DNA of 57,658 nucleotides from Leptospirales bacterium. Its GTDB lineage: Bacteria; Spirochaetota; Leptospiria; Leptospirales; Leptospiraceae. This document shows, piece by piece, positions 34,950 to 45,126 of the stretch. The DNA is taken from contig JAAFIR010000035.1 of NCBI GenBank assembly GCA_013297885.1, positions 1 to 57,658 on the forward strand. The letters run 5' to 3'. Position 1 is the first letter of the stretch; each line of letters starts with the position of its first letter. The position numbers and the translations under genes were made by a program. The notes beneath the pieces are model-generated. The model worked only from the letters and a program-made list of their open reading frames with translations, did no database searches and was not told where the DNA came from.

Positions 34950-36575
34950 ATGATTCGAATAATTTTTATTATTTTTATTATTCTTAATTGTGTTCCCTCA
35001 CTTAAAACAAATAAATTTTGTGATACTAAATCCAAGGATTTTATAAATACTTTAATACTATTGCAATTGAGAGGTGATAATTCTGCTTATTGTTTTTTTC
35101 CTGCAAGAAATATAAGCCCTAGCAATAATCAACCTAGTCCAAGTCCAAGTCCAAGCCCAAGTCCTTCTCCAAATCAAACACCACCAAGTAATGTTGTAAA
35201 CAAATTTGAATATTCTAAAACCACTTTTAACTACTTACAAAATTCCCCGATTGTTTTATTAAAACCAACTATAACTGGAAGCTTTAGTAGCTTTTCAACT
35301 AGTGGTGGAGCTTTACCAACGGGTATTAGTTTTAATACAACTAATGGCGAATTTACAGGAACACCAACAGCTTTGTATTCTAGAGCTACAATCAAAGTAA
35401 CTGCAACTGAATCAAACGGAAATATTCAAAGCCAAGATTTGAGTTTTAAAGTATTTGGTACAACTGCTTCAAGAGTTTACGGTCAATTTGGAAATTTTGC
35501 ATGTGAGGATTTGAATAGCACAGGACCAAGTTGCTTAGGTGGAGGACCTCCTACTGGAAGTAATTTAAATACACCACTTGGAGTTACAACAGATGATGCT
35601 GGTGTTTATATTGCGGAAAGTTCAAATAATCGTGTTGTATTTTATCCTGGAATAAGCACTACTGCTGCGACAAGAGTTTATGGGCAATTTGATGATTTGA
35701 ATTGTGGAAATGTAAATCGAGCAGCTGGTTCATGTGCAGGGGGAACAGTTGCAAATAGATCAGCTTCGAATATCAGTAGTGTGTATTATTCCAATTTTTC
35801 TAAAAGTCTTTATTTATCCGACACAAACAATCATAGAATTTTAACTTTTAAAAATAATTCCACAATTCCAGATGCTGCATTACTTTATGGACAATCAAAT
35901 TTTACTACAAACACAAGTGGGGCTACAGTTTTAAAATTCAATTCTCCTGGAAGTGTAGTGGAAGATTCAACTGGCGGGCTTTTTGTAGCAGATAGAACAA
36001 ATCATAGATTACAATATTTTGCACCAGGTCAAACTACTTCATCAAGGACAATTGGAACTACTGGAACTGCAGGAACAACAAATGCTTTATTCAATCAACC
36101 AATAGCTCTTGCAACAGATAAAGAAGATGGACTATATGTTGTTGATTTTATAAATAGTAGAGTTTTGTATTTTAAGAAAAATGATTCTGTTGCTACAAGA
36201 GTATATGGTCAATTTGGAAGTTTTAATTGTGGTGTTGCGAATAGATCTTCAGGAAGTTGTGTTGCAGGAACAATGAGCGCACAAACATTAAATCAACCAT
36301 CTGGAGTAGCAATAGACTCTGATAATAATTTATATATTGCTGATACTTTTAATTATAGAATATTATATTATCCTTCAGGTTCAACAACAGCAACTGCAGT
36401 CTTTGGACAGTTTGGAGATTTTACTTGTTCAGTACCCAATCGTGTATCAGGTGGAAGTTGTACAGGTGGTTTACCAAGTGCTCAAAATATGCAAGGTCCA
36501 GCAAGAATTCATTTAGATAAAGATGGAAATTTATTTCTAGCAGATGAAAGTAATCATCGTGTTCTAATGTATTAA
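34950..36575 (+). CDS. Surface lipoprotein with putative Ig domain and NHL-type repeats
   Basis: Signal peptide MIRIIFIIFIILNC with lipobox IILNC. A Ser-Pro repeat linker (about residues 58-75) is followed by a He_PIG-type Ig domain (FEYSKTTFNYLQNSPIVLLK to FNTTNGEFTGTPTALYS), then about six NHL-like beta-propeller repeats. Each repeat has RVYGQFG...C.NR..GSC.GG, LN.P.GVA.D..GLYIAD and NHRVLYY elements; paired cysteines recur in several blades. Similar in architecture to the gene at 46590. Likely a cell-surface binding protein; the ligand is unknown. Convergent with the next gene by a 4-base overlap. Confidence 0.88.
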   Translation: MIRIIFIIFIILNCVPSLKTNKFCDTKSKDFINTLILLQLRGDNSAYCFFPARNISPSNNQPSPSPSPSPSPSPNQTPPSNVVNKFEYSKTTFNYLQNSPIVLLKPTITGSFSSFSTSGGALPTGISFNTTNGEFTGTPTALYSRATIKVTATESNGNIQSQDLSFKVFGTTASRVYGQFGNFACEDLNSTGPSCLGGGPPTGSNLNTPLGVTTDDAGVYIAESSNNRVVFYPGISTTAATRVYGQFDDLNCGNVNRAAGSCAGGTVANRSASNISSVYYSNFSKSLYLSDTNNHRILTFKNNSTIPDAALLYGQSNFTTNTSGATVLKFNSPGSVVEDSTGGLFVADRTNHRLQYFAPGQTTSSRTIGTTGTAGTTNALFNQPIALATDKEDGLYVVDFINSRVLYFKKNDSVATRVYGQFGSFNCGVANRSSGSCVAGTMSAQTLNQPSGVAIDSDNNLYIADTFNYRILYYPSGSTTATAVFGQFGDFTCSVPNRVSGGSCTGGLPSAQNMQGPARIHLDKDGNLFLADESNHRVLMY

Positions 36576-37660
36576 TTAAAGTATTTTGTTAAAATTTTTC
36601 TACAGGCTTCTTCTTGTTGTTTTAACTTATTTGCTTTTTCATTTTCAGTTGTAGAATTTGCTTTTAAAAATTCAATTTTATTTGCTTCTTTTGATTTGTC
36701 TTTTGGATTTAAATCATCATCATTTAAGTCATAAGTTGTGAATCCCAAAATAAAATCTAAGAACTCTGATGGATTAATACCTACTCTTAGTCCATAATAA
36801 ATTCCTATTGTAAATTCAATTTGATAAAGATAAGTTTTTGGATAACCAAATGGTTTTATTTTTTCCTTTGGCAGATAAGATTCAAGTTCTGCAACTTGTG
36901 CTGGATTGGATTCTTTTTTTTGCTCAATTAAATCTTTTATAAAATCTCTGCGGATTTGTTCTTTTTGTCTTTTTTGTCTTTCTTTTGGTTTATCATTAAA
37001 AATACTTACATATTTTAAATCATGAGATTTTAAATAATTTCTTTCATGGAAGTAAACAATTAACTCAGAATCTTTTTCAAATAATTCATAAAATTTATAC
37101 TCCTCAAATTGTTTATCTTTTTCAATATATAGACAAGTATCTGAAGATAAAAAATTAGGTGTGTAGAAACTTTCACCACCCAAAATCCCATACACTAATT
37201 GATCTGAATGATAAGAACCAAATTTTCCTCCACGTAATCCAAATCCATTTAAATGATTGAACCGCACAAGAGATTTATCCTTGAGAGAAATTTTAGTTTC
37301 ATTAATAGCATAATCCAAATTTTCAACAACAGATTCATCACCTTCTTCCTCTGAGGCTTTTTTTTCTGTAAAATTAATTATACCTTGTTCAAAAGAAATT
37401 TGTGAATCATTTGAACCAATTTTTTTTTTAAATTTTTTAGAATCAAATTCTTTGTATACTTTTCCGTTTTGAAATTGAAATCCTAAATTAAAAGGCATTA
37501 ATTTTAAACTAGTTCCATACATTTTTTTTTCTATCCCAATATTAAATATATCTAAAAAATCACTGGTCCTACTTTTAAAATAATTACTTAAAGAAGAATC
37601 TTTTTTTTCAACACTTGAACAGGAAAATAAAATCAATAAGATAAAAAAAATTTTACTCAT
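36572..37660 (-). CDS. Lipoprotein of unknown function, 362 aa
   Basis: Signal peptide MSKIFFILLILFSC with lipobox ILFSC. The mature protein is beta-rich in its first two thirds, with several FGLRGGKFGS- and YGILGGESFYT-like turns. It has a charged Lys/Arg/Glu stretch (about residues 225-265, with KERQKRQKEQIRRDF) and an aromatic segment YLYQIEFTIGIYYGLRVGIN. The C-terminus is helical and Lys/Glu-rich. No family recognised. Its start overlaps the queC end by 8 bases, so it shares a transcript with the queD-queC group. Confidence 0.68.
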   Translation of the reverse strand: MSKIFFILLILFSCSSVEKKDSSLSNYFKSRTSDFLDIFNIGIEKKMYGTSLKLMPFNLGFQFQNGKVYKEFDSKKFKKKIGSNDSQISFEQGIINFTEKKASEEEGDESVVENLDYAINETKISLKDKSLVRFNHLNGFGLRGGKFGSYHSDQLVYGILGGESFYTPNFLSSDTCLYIEKDKQFEEYKFYELFEKDSELIVYFHERNYLKSHDLKYVSIFNDKPKERQKRQKEQIRRDFIKDLIEQKKESNPAQVAELESYLPKEKIKPFGYPKTYLYQIEFTIGIYYGLRVGINPSEFLDFILGFTTYDLNDDDLNPKDKSKEANKIEFLKANSTTENEKANKLKQQEEACRKILTKYFN

Positions 37661-38318
37661 CTAAAATTCCTGCTTCATCAAATCCTTTTTTCCTAAGTAA
37701 ACAAGAATCACAAACATTACAAGGTTTATTTCCAATTGGATCATAACAAGAATGAGTTAAACTAAAAGGAACATTTAATTTTTTAGCTAGTAAAATAATT
37801 TCTTTTTTAGAGAAATCTACTAAAGGAGTTTTGATTAAAATAGTTTTTTTTTCTTCACCAGATTTAGTTCCAATCGAAATCATGTCCTGAAATGATTGAA
37901 TAAACTCAGGACGACAATCTGGATAACCAGAATAATCTAAAACATTTACTCCAATAAAAATATTTTCTATATGTTTACTTTCAGCAAATGATGTTGCAAA
38001 AGATAAAAATAAAATATTTCTTCCTGGTACATAAGTGTTTGGAATTTTCTCTTTTGAAGAAAAATTTTTTGGTACTTTTATTTTTTTATCTGTTAAAGAT
38101 GAGTTTTGAAAAATTCCTGTTTGAAGTTTGATGATTTTATGCTCAATGTTTAATTTTTTACTTAAAAGTTTTGCTTTTTTTAATTCTACTTTATGCCTTT
38201 GAGAATAATCAAATGAAATTGCAAAAACTTTTTTGGAATTTTTTTTTGCTAAATACAAACAAGTAGCTGAATCTAAACCACCAGATAATAAAACTAAAGA
38301 AGAATTAAGTTCTTTCAT
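37653..38318 (-). CDS. queC: 7-cyano-7-deazaguanine synthase QueC
   Basis: ATP-dependent conversion of CDG to preQ0 in queuosine biosynthesis. PP-loop motif LVLLSGGLDSATCLYLA at the N-terminus; the C-terminal zinc site is CYDPIGNKPCNVCDSC. The segment VPGRNILFLSFATSFAES is characteristic. I use ATG 38318, which overlaps the queD end by 14 bases, rather than the GTG at 38336. Together with queD this supplies two steps of the preQ0 pathway; queE and folE are not in the window. Confidence 0.95.
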   Translation of the reverse strand: MKELNSSLVLLSGGLDSATCLYLAKKNSKKVFAISFDYSQRHKVELKKAKLLSKKLNIEHKIIKLQTGIFQNSSLTDKKIKVPKNFSSKEKIPNTYVPGRNILFLSFATSFAESKHIENIFIGVNVLDYSGYPDCRPEFIQSFQDMISIGTKSGEEKKTILIKTPLVDFSKKEIILLAKKLNVPFSLTHSCYDPIGNKPCNVCDSCLLRKKGFDEAGILDE

Positions 38319-38688
38319 TTGGTCCAAGATACACACAAGCAGAAGTGCAAGTTTCGTGTAATGTGATTTTGTATAAAAGTGGAAGCTCTGGTTTTAATTT
38401 ATTCCAAAGCCAAATAGCAATATTTTCAGAAGTTGGATTTTCCAGTCCAGCTACATCATTTAAATAATAATGATCTAAAAAATTTTCAATTAAAGGTTTT
38501 ACAACTTTTTTTATATCAGCAAAATCAATTAACCAACCAAGTTTAGGATCTACTTTTCCTTTAAGATGAATTTTAAATCTGAATGAATGTCCATGAAGTC
38601 TTTTACATTTATGTCCATCTGGAACATTCGGAAGTAAATGGGCTGCATCAAAACTAAATTCTTTTACTAGTTCAATTTCTTCTTGCAC
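38305..38688 (-). CDS. queD: 6-carboxy-5,6,7,8-tetrahydropterin synthase QueD
   Basis: Converts dihydroneopterin triphosphate to CPH4, the step before QueE in queuosine synthesis. Zinc ligands are His17 in FDAAHLLPN and the pair in LHGHSFRF; the catalytic Cys lies in GHKCKRLHGHS. The typical end EIALxWLW-like segment appears as SENIAIWLWNKLKPELP. The 127-aa length fits. Overlaps the GH13 stop by 1 base upstream and queC downstream. Confidence 0.94.
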   Translation of the reverse strand: MQEEIELVKEFSFDAAHLLPNVPDGHKCKRLHGHSFRFKIHLKGKVDPKLGWLIDFADIKKVVKPLIENFLDHYYLNDVAGLENPTSENIAIWLWNKLKPELPLLYKITLHETCTSACVYLGPNERT

Positions 38689-40298
38689 TAGATTACCTTT
38701 CCAATAATTCCTTGATTTGGATATAAATAAAAGTCAGAAATTTTTTCTTTAATAAATTTATTATGTGTATCAAAAATTATCTCTAATTTTTTTGTATCTA
38801 ATTTTTTTAAATTACAATCTTGATCAGAGTTAGTAAAATTAATCAGCACAAGGATTCTTTCTGATTTGTATGTTCTTAAATAAGCCAAAATTTCTTTATT
38901 TGATTTTAAAATTTCAATATCACCTTTTTTTAAAGTTTTAGACTCTCTTCTAATTTCTAATAAATTTTTATAAGTATAAAATAAAGAATTTTTATCTTCT
39001 AAAGAATTTTCAACATTAACTTCTTTATAATTTCGATTTAAAGGAAGCCAAGGCTCAACTTCAGAAAAACCAGCATATTTACTACCATCCCAACACATTG
39101 GAAGTCTTGTACGATCTCTTCCAGAAAAAATGGGCCAATACTTTTTTCCAAGTGGATCTTGGATTTTTTCTTTAGGCAAGGGCTGATCTTCCATTCCAAT
39201 TTCTTCACCATAATATAAAAATGGTGTACCTCTCAAACTTAGCAAGAGTAAAGCAGCAAGTTTTGCTCGAGGAACTGTTTCTTTTCCTTTTTTGTATCTA
39301 CTAATGTGACGAATTTGATCGTGATTACTTAAGGTGTAATTTGGCCAACCATTCTGGTCTAATGCTTTTTCCCAAGCAATAATTTCATCTCTAAAAGAAA
39401 ATGCATTCCAAGAAGAATATAAAAAAGCAAAATTAAACGCCATATGAAGTTCATCGTTTTCTCCAAGATAAGAATTAGCAAGCTTGGGATTACCAGGTGG
39501 TTCAATAAAAACTTCCCCAATCGAAACTCGATTACCATTATAAGAATCTAAAATCTTTCTGAACTTTTTTAAAATACTATGTGTTTCTTTTCTATCTCTA
39601 TCATATTTATGAATTTGTACATCATAAGGTCTTAAACCTTTTAACAAATCGATAGGATTAGATCTTAACTTTTCATCTTTAAAATAGTAATTTACCACAT
39701 CTAATCTAAAACCATCAACACCTAAATCTAACCAAAATTTGATTACATCCTGGATTTCTTTTTGGACATCTTTATTTCTCCAATTTAAATCAGGTTGTTC
39801 AACAGTGAATCCGTGGTAATAATATTGATGGGTTTCAGTATCGAATTCCCAAGCATTTCCACCAAAAGCTCCTAACCAATTATTTGGAGGTTTACCATTT
39901 ACTGGATCAACCCAAATATAATAATCTCTTTTGGGATTTTCTAAAGAAGATCGAGATTCAATGAACCAAGGATGTTGATCTGAAGTATGATTTACAACCA
40001 AGTCCATTAAGATTTTTATATTTCTTTTTTTAGATTCTTTAATTAATTTTTTAAAAACTTCTAAATTTCCAAAAATTGAATCAATATCTTTATAGTCTGA
40101 AATATCATAACCAAAATCAATCATTGGCGATGGATTAATTGGAGACAACCATATTGCATCAATTCCCAGAGAATCTTTTTTTCCATTTAAATAATCAAGC
40201 TTTTCAATAATACCAGCTAAATCACCAATACCATCCCCATTTGAGTCATAAAAACTTCTTGGATAAATTTGATATACTACTGCTTCTTTCCACCACAT
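38688..40298 (-). CDS. GH13 alpha-glucosidase (oligo-1,6-glucosidase type)
   Basis: A cytoplasmic alpha-glucosidase of 536 aa hydrolysing short alpha-glucans or disaccharides such as trehalose or sucrose; there is no signal peptide. Opening WKEAVVYQIYPRSFYDSNGD is typical. Conserved regions are LMDLVVNHTSDQHPWF, GFRLDVVNYYF (nucleophile Asp), SIGEVFIEPPG (acid/base Glu) and YTLSNHDQIRHISRY (transition-state Asp). Contains GDGIGDLAGI, the calcium-type loop. Between glnD (1 base upstream) and queD, so transcribed with them. Confidence 0.93.
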   Translation of the reverse strand: MWWKEAVVYQIYPRSFYDSNGDGIGDLAGIIEKLDYLNGKKDSLGIDAIWLSPINPSPMIDFGYDISDYKDIDSIFGNLEVFKKLIKESKKRNIKILMDLVVNHTSDQHPWFIESRSSLENPKRDYYIWVDPVNGKPPNNWLGAFGGNAWEFDTETHQYYYHGFTVEQPDLNWRNKDVQKEIQDVIKFWLDLGVDGFRLDVVNYYFKDEKLRSNPIDLLKGLRPYDVQIHKYDRDRKETHSILKKFRKILDSYNGNRVSIGEVFIEPPGNPKLANSYLGENDELHMAFNFAFLYSSWNAFSFRDEIIAWEKALDQNGWPNYTLSNHDQIRHISRYKKGKETVPRAKLAALLLLSLRGTPFLYYGEEIGMEDQPLPKEKIQDPLGKKYWPIFSGRDRTRLPMCWDGSKYAGFSEVEPWLPLNRNYKEVNVENSLEDKNSLFYTYKNLLEIRRESKTLKKGDIEILKSNKEILAYLRTYKSERILVLINFTNSDQDCNLKKLDTKKLEIIFDTHNKFIKEKISDFYLYPNQGIIGKVI

Positions 40299-40299
40299 A

Positions 40300-42918
40300 T
40301 TAAAATTCTATATAATTTATTTCAGAAACTTTATTTGATAAATTTAAAATCTCTGATTCCACTTTTTTTTGAATCACAGTCTCTTCAATTTTATTTCCTT
40401 TTAAAGTTTTGATATAAAAAGAGTCATAAGCATAATCTGCACTTGTTGATACTCTTAGGTAATGAAGTTGTAAATCATTTGATAAAATGATTTTAATTAA
40501 ATTATATAATAATCCAAGACTGTCTGGTAATAAAATATCTAGTACAGTATATTCATCTGATATAATATTATTGTACTCAACTTTTTTTTCTACCATACCA
40601 TATGGAATATTATGATAAGATCCCCAAGAACCACCTGATTCCAATAATTTTTCAACATCTGTTTTTTTGGAAAGAACTGATTCTAGATTTTGTTTTAACT
40701 TCTCTAATTTTTCTTCTTCAATATTTTCAGAACCATAAGAATCTGATAGTTGAATAAAAGTAATTACAAAATCAGAATCTTTTTTAAACGATCTCATCCC
40801 AATTACATTTAATGATTCTGCAGTGACTGTACCAGTTATATCAGAAAGTAAAAAACGATTATCTTTTGAATATACTGTAATATTAACAAAAGAAGGCTCT
40901 CTTTCAAATTCGATAAAAGATTCAAAGTCAGATTTTTTCTGACATTCGATATAATACAAGAAATGCTGCATAATTCTTCTTGGAGTAAAATAATTTACGT
41001 ATTGTTTTGGATTTAAAGATTTAATAAAATTTAAAATTAAATTTAAAATATCTTCAGATAAATTTTCTTTTTGTTTAAGATGAATTTTTAATAACTCTAA
41101 AGATTGTTCAGTATGGTTTAAACTTTGAATTTGGTTTCTATTTTTTAAATAGTCCAAAGTTTTTATAAATAAAGAATGTAAATTTGCTTTTTTCCAATTA
41201 GTTAAAACATTTGGTCCAACTGATTTAGTATCAATAATTGTTAAAATATAAAGTAACCTAAGCCTATTTTCATCAGCCATTAAATTTCCAAAATCTGAAA
41301 TTAATTTAGGATCAGAAATATCTCTTTTAGTTGTTAGTTCAGACATATGAATATGAATTTCAACTAAAAAACGAAGTAGGTTAATATCCTTTTCCACAAG
41401 TCCAAGTCTCTCTCCAACTGCAAATGCTAATTCAGATCCGTATTGACAATGATCTCCTTGTTTAACTTTTCCTGCATCATGTAATAAAATAGCTAAAGCC
41501 AAAATATCAACCTTGTCAATTTTGTTAAATATTTCTTGAACTTCGTTATCTCCAAATTGAATTAGTAAAAGTAGATCTAACTCCCTTAAGATGAATAGTG
41601 AATGTTCATCCACAGGATATTCATGATGATAACTAAACAAAGAAAAATTTGTACAAGCACCAAATTCAGGAATAAATTTTCCAAGCACATTACATCTATG
41701 CATATCAGTTAATAATTTTCCTGGAGTTTTTGATTCTCGAAGAATTTTCAAAAAGAAATCAATTGCAATAGGTGAATTTTTAAAATCTTCTTGTAAAAAA
41801 TTGGATGCGAATTTTATTTCTGCAATTAAAGTTTGTGATAAATCTAAATTTAATTTATGTGAAATATAAAAAATATGCAATACATCTCCATATAAAGTTT
41901 CAGGATTTGAAAATAAATTTCCAATTGAAGGTGGATATAAAAATTTATTCTCTTCTACAAGATTTAATTCATTTGTGGTTAAATTTTTTGAATTAGTTTT
42001 TTGCTTTTTATAATCTAAATAAATTCCAATAAAAGATAAAATTTCTTTTTGATGAAGATATAATGTATTCATCATTGACTCGATCGACTGAAGGTTTCCT
42101 TTTGGACCAAATCCAAGATACTCAGCAAGTTCAGGCTGGAGTGTTAATCCCATTCTATCCGATTGATGGTTTTCCAAATAATGAAGACCTATTCTTGCTC
42201 TTAATAAAAAATCATAAGCAGATTCTAATTCTCGAACTTCACCTCTAGTAAAAATTGGAATCATAGCTAATCCACTTAATGAAGGAATAAAATTTAAAGA
42301 TTTTTCTATCCAATAAATTGCTTGTACATCCCTTAATCCTAATGCTCCATGTTTGAGATTTGGTTCTGCTACTAAAAGTGGTTTTTTTGATTGAATTATA
42401 TTTTCTAAATTTTTTAATTTGGTAGAATTATAAAACTCAGTAGTTTCAGTAGGTAATTTTTTTAAAAAAGAATCTTGGTATTCCTTAAATAACTTTTCAG
42501 AACCAACTATAAATCTAGAATCAATCATTGCATAAAATGAATTAATATTATCTAAGTTTTCAAAACATTCTTGAATAGTTCTACAAGAATGTCCAACCAC
42601 TTTTCCAGCATCAAAAAGAGATGTGTTTATTTCAGAGATCACTTCAATTAAAATTTGATCAGAAAGATCATTGTGTAAATATAGAATATCGATATCAGAA
42701 TGAGGAACTAACTCCATTCTACCATATCCACCAATTGCTAAAATGCAAAAATTATCTTTTAGAGTTGGAAATTTATCTTTAAGCTGAGAATGAAAAATTC
42801 TTAAAATTTCAGCATCTACAATATAAGTTAATTGTCTTGAAATTAATTTTCCACTAACTAAGTTATTTTTTTCAAGAACTCTCTGAAATCTAGATTTTAA
42901 GTCTAATTTAATTGGCAT
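40300..42918 (-). CDS. glnD: Bifunctional PII uridylyltransferase/uridylyl-removing enzyme
   Basis: Nitrogen sensor that modifies PII proteins. The N-terminal nucleotidyltransferase domain has ILAIGGYGRMELVPHSDIDI at about residues 60-79. A GlnD helical domain contains KHGALGLRDVQAIYWIEK. The HD domain has LAILLHDAGKVKQGDHCQYG near residue 470. Two C-terminal ACT domains (from about residues 690 and 800: NITVYSKDNRFLLSDITG and YTVLDILLPDSLGLLYNLI) bind glutamine. Full length, 872 aa. First gene of a unit with GH13, queD, queC and a lipoprotein. Confidence 0.95.
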   Translation of the reverse strand: MPIKLDLKSRFQRVLEKNNLVSGKLISRQLTYIVDAEILRIFHSQLKDKFPTLKDNFCILAIGGYGRMELVPHSDIDILYLHNDLSDQILIEVISEINTSLFDAGKVVGHSCRTIQECFENLDNINSFYAMIDSRFIVGSEKLFKEYQDSFLKKLPTETTEFYNSTKLKNLENIIQSKKPLLVAEPNLKHGALGLRDVQAIYWIEKSLNFIPSLSGLAMIPIFTRGEVRELESAYDFLLRARIGLHYLENHQSDRMGLTLQPELAEYLGFGPKGNLQSIESMMNTLYLHQKEILSFIGIYLDYKKQKTNSKNLTTNELNLVEENKFLYPPSIGNLFSNPETLYGDVLHIFYISHKLNLDLSQTLIAEIKFASNFLQEDFKNSPIAIDFFLKILRESKTPGKLLTDMHRCNVLGKFIPEFGACTNFSLFSYHHEYPVDEHSLFILRELDLLLLIQFGDNEVQEIFNKIDKVDILALAILLHDAGKVKQGDHCQYGSELAFAVGERLGLVEKDINLLRFLVEIHIHMSELTTKRDISDPKLISDFGNLMADENRLRLLYILTIIDTKSVGPNVLTNWKKANLHSLFIKTLDYLKNRNQIQSLNHTEQSLELLKIHLKQKENLSEDILNLILNFIKSLNPKQYVNYFTPRRIMQHFLYYIECQKKSDFESFIEFEREPSFVNITVYSKDNRFLLSDITGTVTAESLNVIGMRSFKKDSDFVITFIQLSDSYGSENIEEEKLEKLKQNLESVLSKKTDVEKLLESGGSWGSYHNIPYGMVEKKVEYNNIISDEYTVLDILLPDSLGLLYNLIKIILSNDLQLHYLRVSTSADYAYDSFYIKTLKGNKIEETVIQKKVESEILNLSNKVSEINYIEF

Positions 42919-42957
42919 ATTTTTAATTTTTACTTCAAAGTATATTTTGAAATAAAT

Positions 42958-43635
42958 TTAATTTCCTTTGATTTTCCATGTTTGACTCCCATCACCATCT
43001 ATTGGGAAAATTTGACCTTCATGCTTATAATTTGAATAAAAAAAATACAAATCAAGTATAGCTAAATTTCTAGCAAGGTATTCTCTTAATATATTTTTTA
43101 ATTCATCTTTATAAGTATGTAAATCTGCTTCAAACGATATCACTTGAATTCCAAGTTGCTCTGCAATAAATGAAGCTCTTGCTTGATGAAATTTTTGGGT
43201 AACGATAATTGCGTCTTTAATTTGATAAATATGTTTTGCTCTAAGTAAAGTATCAAAAGTCCTGAATCCTGAATTATCCACAAAAATATCTTCATTTTTA
43301 ACTTCAAACTTTTGCATGAAGTTTATCATAACTTTTAATTCATTGTATTTTGAATCTCCAGAATCACCTGACAAAAGAATTTTTTTTACTTTTTTGTATT
43401 TGTATAATATAAGAGCTGATTTTAATCTATCTTCCAAAATTGGTGAGGGAGTGTTTCCGTAAACTGCTGCACCAGGAACAATTGCAACTGTCTTAGGTTC
43501 AATTTCTCTATAATCGGAAGTAGAATTTACTTTTCCATAATTAAGTTCAATCAAAAAATAAGAAACTAAACTCAATACAAAAATCAAGCTCAGTAAAACA
43601 AAAATAATTTTGACAAAATTAAATAGGATTTTCAT
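42958..43635 (-). CDS. SanA/YdcF-like DUF218 membrane protein
   Basis: One N-terminal membrane helix (IIFVLLSLIFVLSLVSYFLI), then a periplasmic DUF218 domain: AIVPGAAVYGNTPSPILEDR, KILLSGDSGD, EDIFVDNSGFRTFDTLLRAK and AIIVTQKFHQARASFIAEQL. This matches SanA-type proteins linked to envelope barrier function (vancomycin exclusion in E. coli). 225 aa. Its start lies inside the end of the methyltransferase gene (17-base overlap). Function inferred from family. Confidence 0.88.
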   Translation of the reverse strand: MKILFNFVKIIFVLLSLIFVLSLVSYFLIELNYGKVNSTSDYREIEPKTVAIVPGAAVYGNTPSPILEDRLKSALILYKYKKVKKILLSGDSGDSKYNELKVMINFMQKFEVKNEDIFVDNSGFRTFDTLLRAKHIYQIKDAIIVTQKFHQARASFIAEQLGIQVISFEADLHTYKDELKNILREYLARNLAILDLYFFYSNYKHEGQIFPIDGDGSQTWKIKGN

Positions 43636-44326
43636 TCCCGTTTCCTATTCTAGAGTCGATGGTTTGAAAAATTTTATATAAAAAATCAGAATCATTTTTT
43701 GTGGAAATTCCACTTTCTAAAATTTTTTTTAGTCTTTTGACTCCTAAGTTTTTTCGATTATGAAATTTTGACATTTCAGTTTTATCAAAAACTTTTTCGA
43801 TTAATTTATTTAACGAATTTGGTACAGAAAAATTTTCTTTCAAATCAGAATCTGCTTTTTTTTGATTAAAATAAAATCCAAGAACGTATGCAACAGAATT
43901 TGCCAAATTCATTGAAGGTTGTTTTTCGGATAAATTAAAATGAATCATATAATCAGAATTATCTACTGCTAAATTGGATAACCCTTTATCTTCTCTTCCA
44001 AATAATACTGCAAAATTCTTATTTGTATCAGAGATTTTGGAATTCAAATCATGAAGATTCAAAATTTCACCACGATTCGATCCTTTGATCATTCCCGTTC
44101 CAAAAACTACATCTACATCTTTTCTTGCATCAACTAAATTTTCAAAATATTGAATTTTATCTAATTCAAATTTTGAATTATATGCCATCCATTCCATTTC
44201 ATCTTTGCTTTCTAATTTGTTTCCAATAATTCGAAGAGGTTCTAAATCTAAATTTGCAACAAGTCTGCAAATCATCCCAACATTTCCAGAATATTTTGGG
44301 TTTTCCAAAATTATTATTGGTTTCAT
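43619..44326 (-). CDS. trmJ: SpoU/TrmH-family RNA methyltransferase (TrmJ-like)
   Basis: SAM-dependent 2'-O-methyltransferase with the SPOUT trefoil knot. N-terminal ILENPKYSGNVGMICRLVAN carries the conserved Asn-Gly and Arg; FAVLFGREDKGLSN and IHFNLSEKQPSMNLANSVAY are SPOUT motifs 2 and 3. The length of 235 aa and start resemble TrmJ, which methylates position 32 of tRNA. An rRNA target cannot be excluded. Overlaps the upstream GT2 gene by 4 bases. Confidence 0.88.
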   Translation of the reverse strand: MKPIIILENPKYSGNVGMICRLVANLDLEPLRIIGNKLESKDEMEWMAYNSKFELDKIQYFENLVDARKDVDVVFGTGMIKGSNRGEILNLHDLNSKISDTNKNFAVLFGREDKGLSNLAVDNSDYMIHFNLSEKQPSMNLANSVAYVLGFYFNQKKADSDLKENFSVPNSLNKLIEKVFDKTEMSKFHNRKNLGVKRLKKILESGISTKNDSDFLYKIFQTIDSRIGNGNENPI

Positions 44327-45126
44327 TTTGAATTTAAAATTTCAACTGTGGTTTTATGAATTACTTTTTTTACTTTTTGATTTAAACCTAATTCATAAAT
44401 TTTAATGTATTTTAAAAAATTATAATAAGAACCAAGAATAGAAATGATTAAGCCAACTTTTCCATCCAAAAACCCAAATTTAACAAAATACATAAAAAAG
44501 AATTTCCAAGCTGATTTAACAATCGCTAGAAATACGCCAGATTTTTTTCCTTTTTTAAATTTTTCATCAGCACAAAGATCAGAATATCTATCTATAAATT
44601 TTAAATGATCAGAAATATTTTTATATGAATAATGATGAAGTGGATTTTTTAAATTAAAAACTTGTCCTGAAATCTGAACAGTTTCATGTACTAAAATTCC
44701 AGAAAATTTACCTTTTGTTTTTTTAAAAAAACGAAGTTGATAATTTGGATACCAGCCAGAATGATAAATCCATTTCCCTAGATAAAAAGTTAATCTTGGA
44801 ATAAAAAATCCATCAACTGTTTCACTAAAATTTAAATTTTGAATTTCTAATTTTAGCTTTTCAGAAACTTCCTCATCTGCATCAAGAGATAAAATCCAAT
44901 CATAAGAAGCTTGTTCAATACAAAAATTTTTTTGGTTAATATAATTATCAAACTTTCTGAAAAAAACTTTTACTTTAGGAAATTCTTCAGCAATTTTTAA
45001 TGTGTTATCTGTAGAACCTGAATCCAATAAAATTATTTCATCAGCAAAATCTAAACTTATTAGACAAGTCCTTATATTATCTTCTTCATTTAGAGTGATG
45101 ATACAAGCAGAAATTTTTTGATTCAA
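44323..45126 (-). CDS. Family 2 glycosyltransferase (WaaE/KdtX-like LPS core)
   Basis: A GT-A enzyme of 267 aa starting ISACIITLNEEDNIRTCLIS, with EIILLDSGSTDNTLKIAEEF and YDWILSLDADEEVSEKL (DxD metal motif) and, further on, the acceptor-side segment HSGWYPNYQLRFFKKTKGKF. This is the pattern of beta-1,4-glucosyltransferases acting on the LPS core heptose. A hydrophobic amphipathic stretch near residues 205-225 may attach it to the membrane. Overlaps neighbours by 4 bases on both sides (minus-strand operon). Confidence 0.9.
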   Translation of the reverse strand: MNQKISACIITLNEEDNIRTCLISLDFADEIILLDSGSTDNTLKIAEEFPKVKVFFRKFDNYINQKNFCIEQASYDWILSLDADEEVSEKLKLEIQNLNFSETVDGFFIPRLTFYLGKWIYHSGWYPNYQLRFFKKTKGKFSGILVHETVQISGQVFNLKNPLHHYSYKNISDHLKFIDRYSDLCADEKFKKGKKSGVFLAIVKSAWKFFFMYFVKFGFLDGKVGLIISILGSYYNFLKYIKIYELGLNQKVKKVIHKTTVEILNSK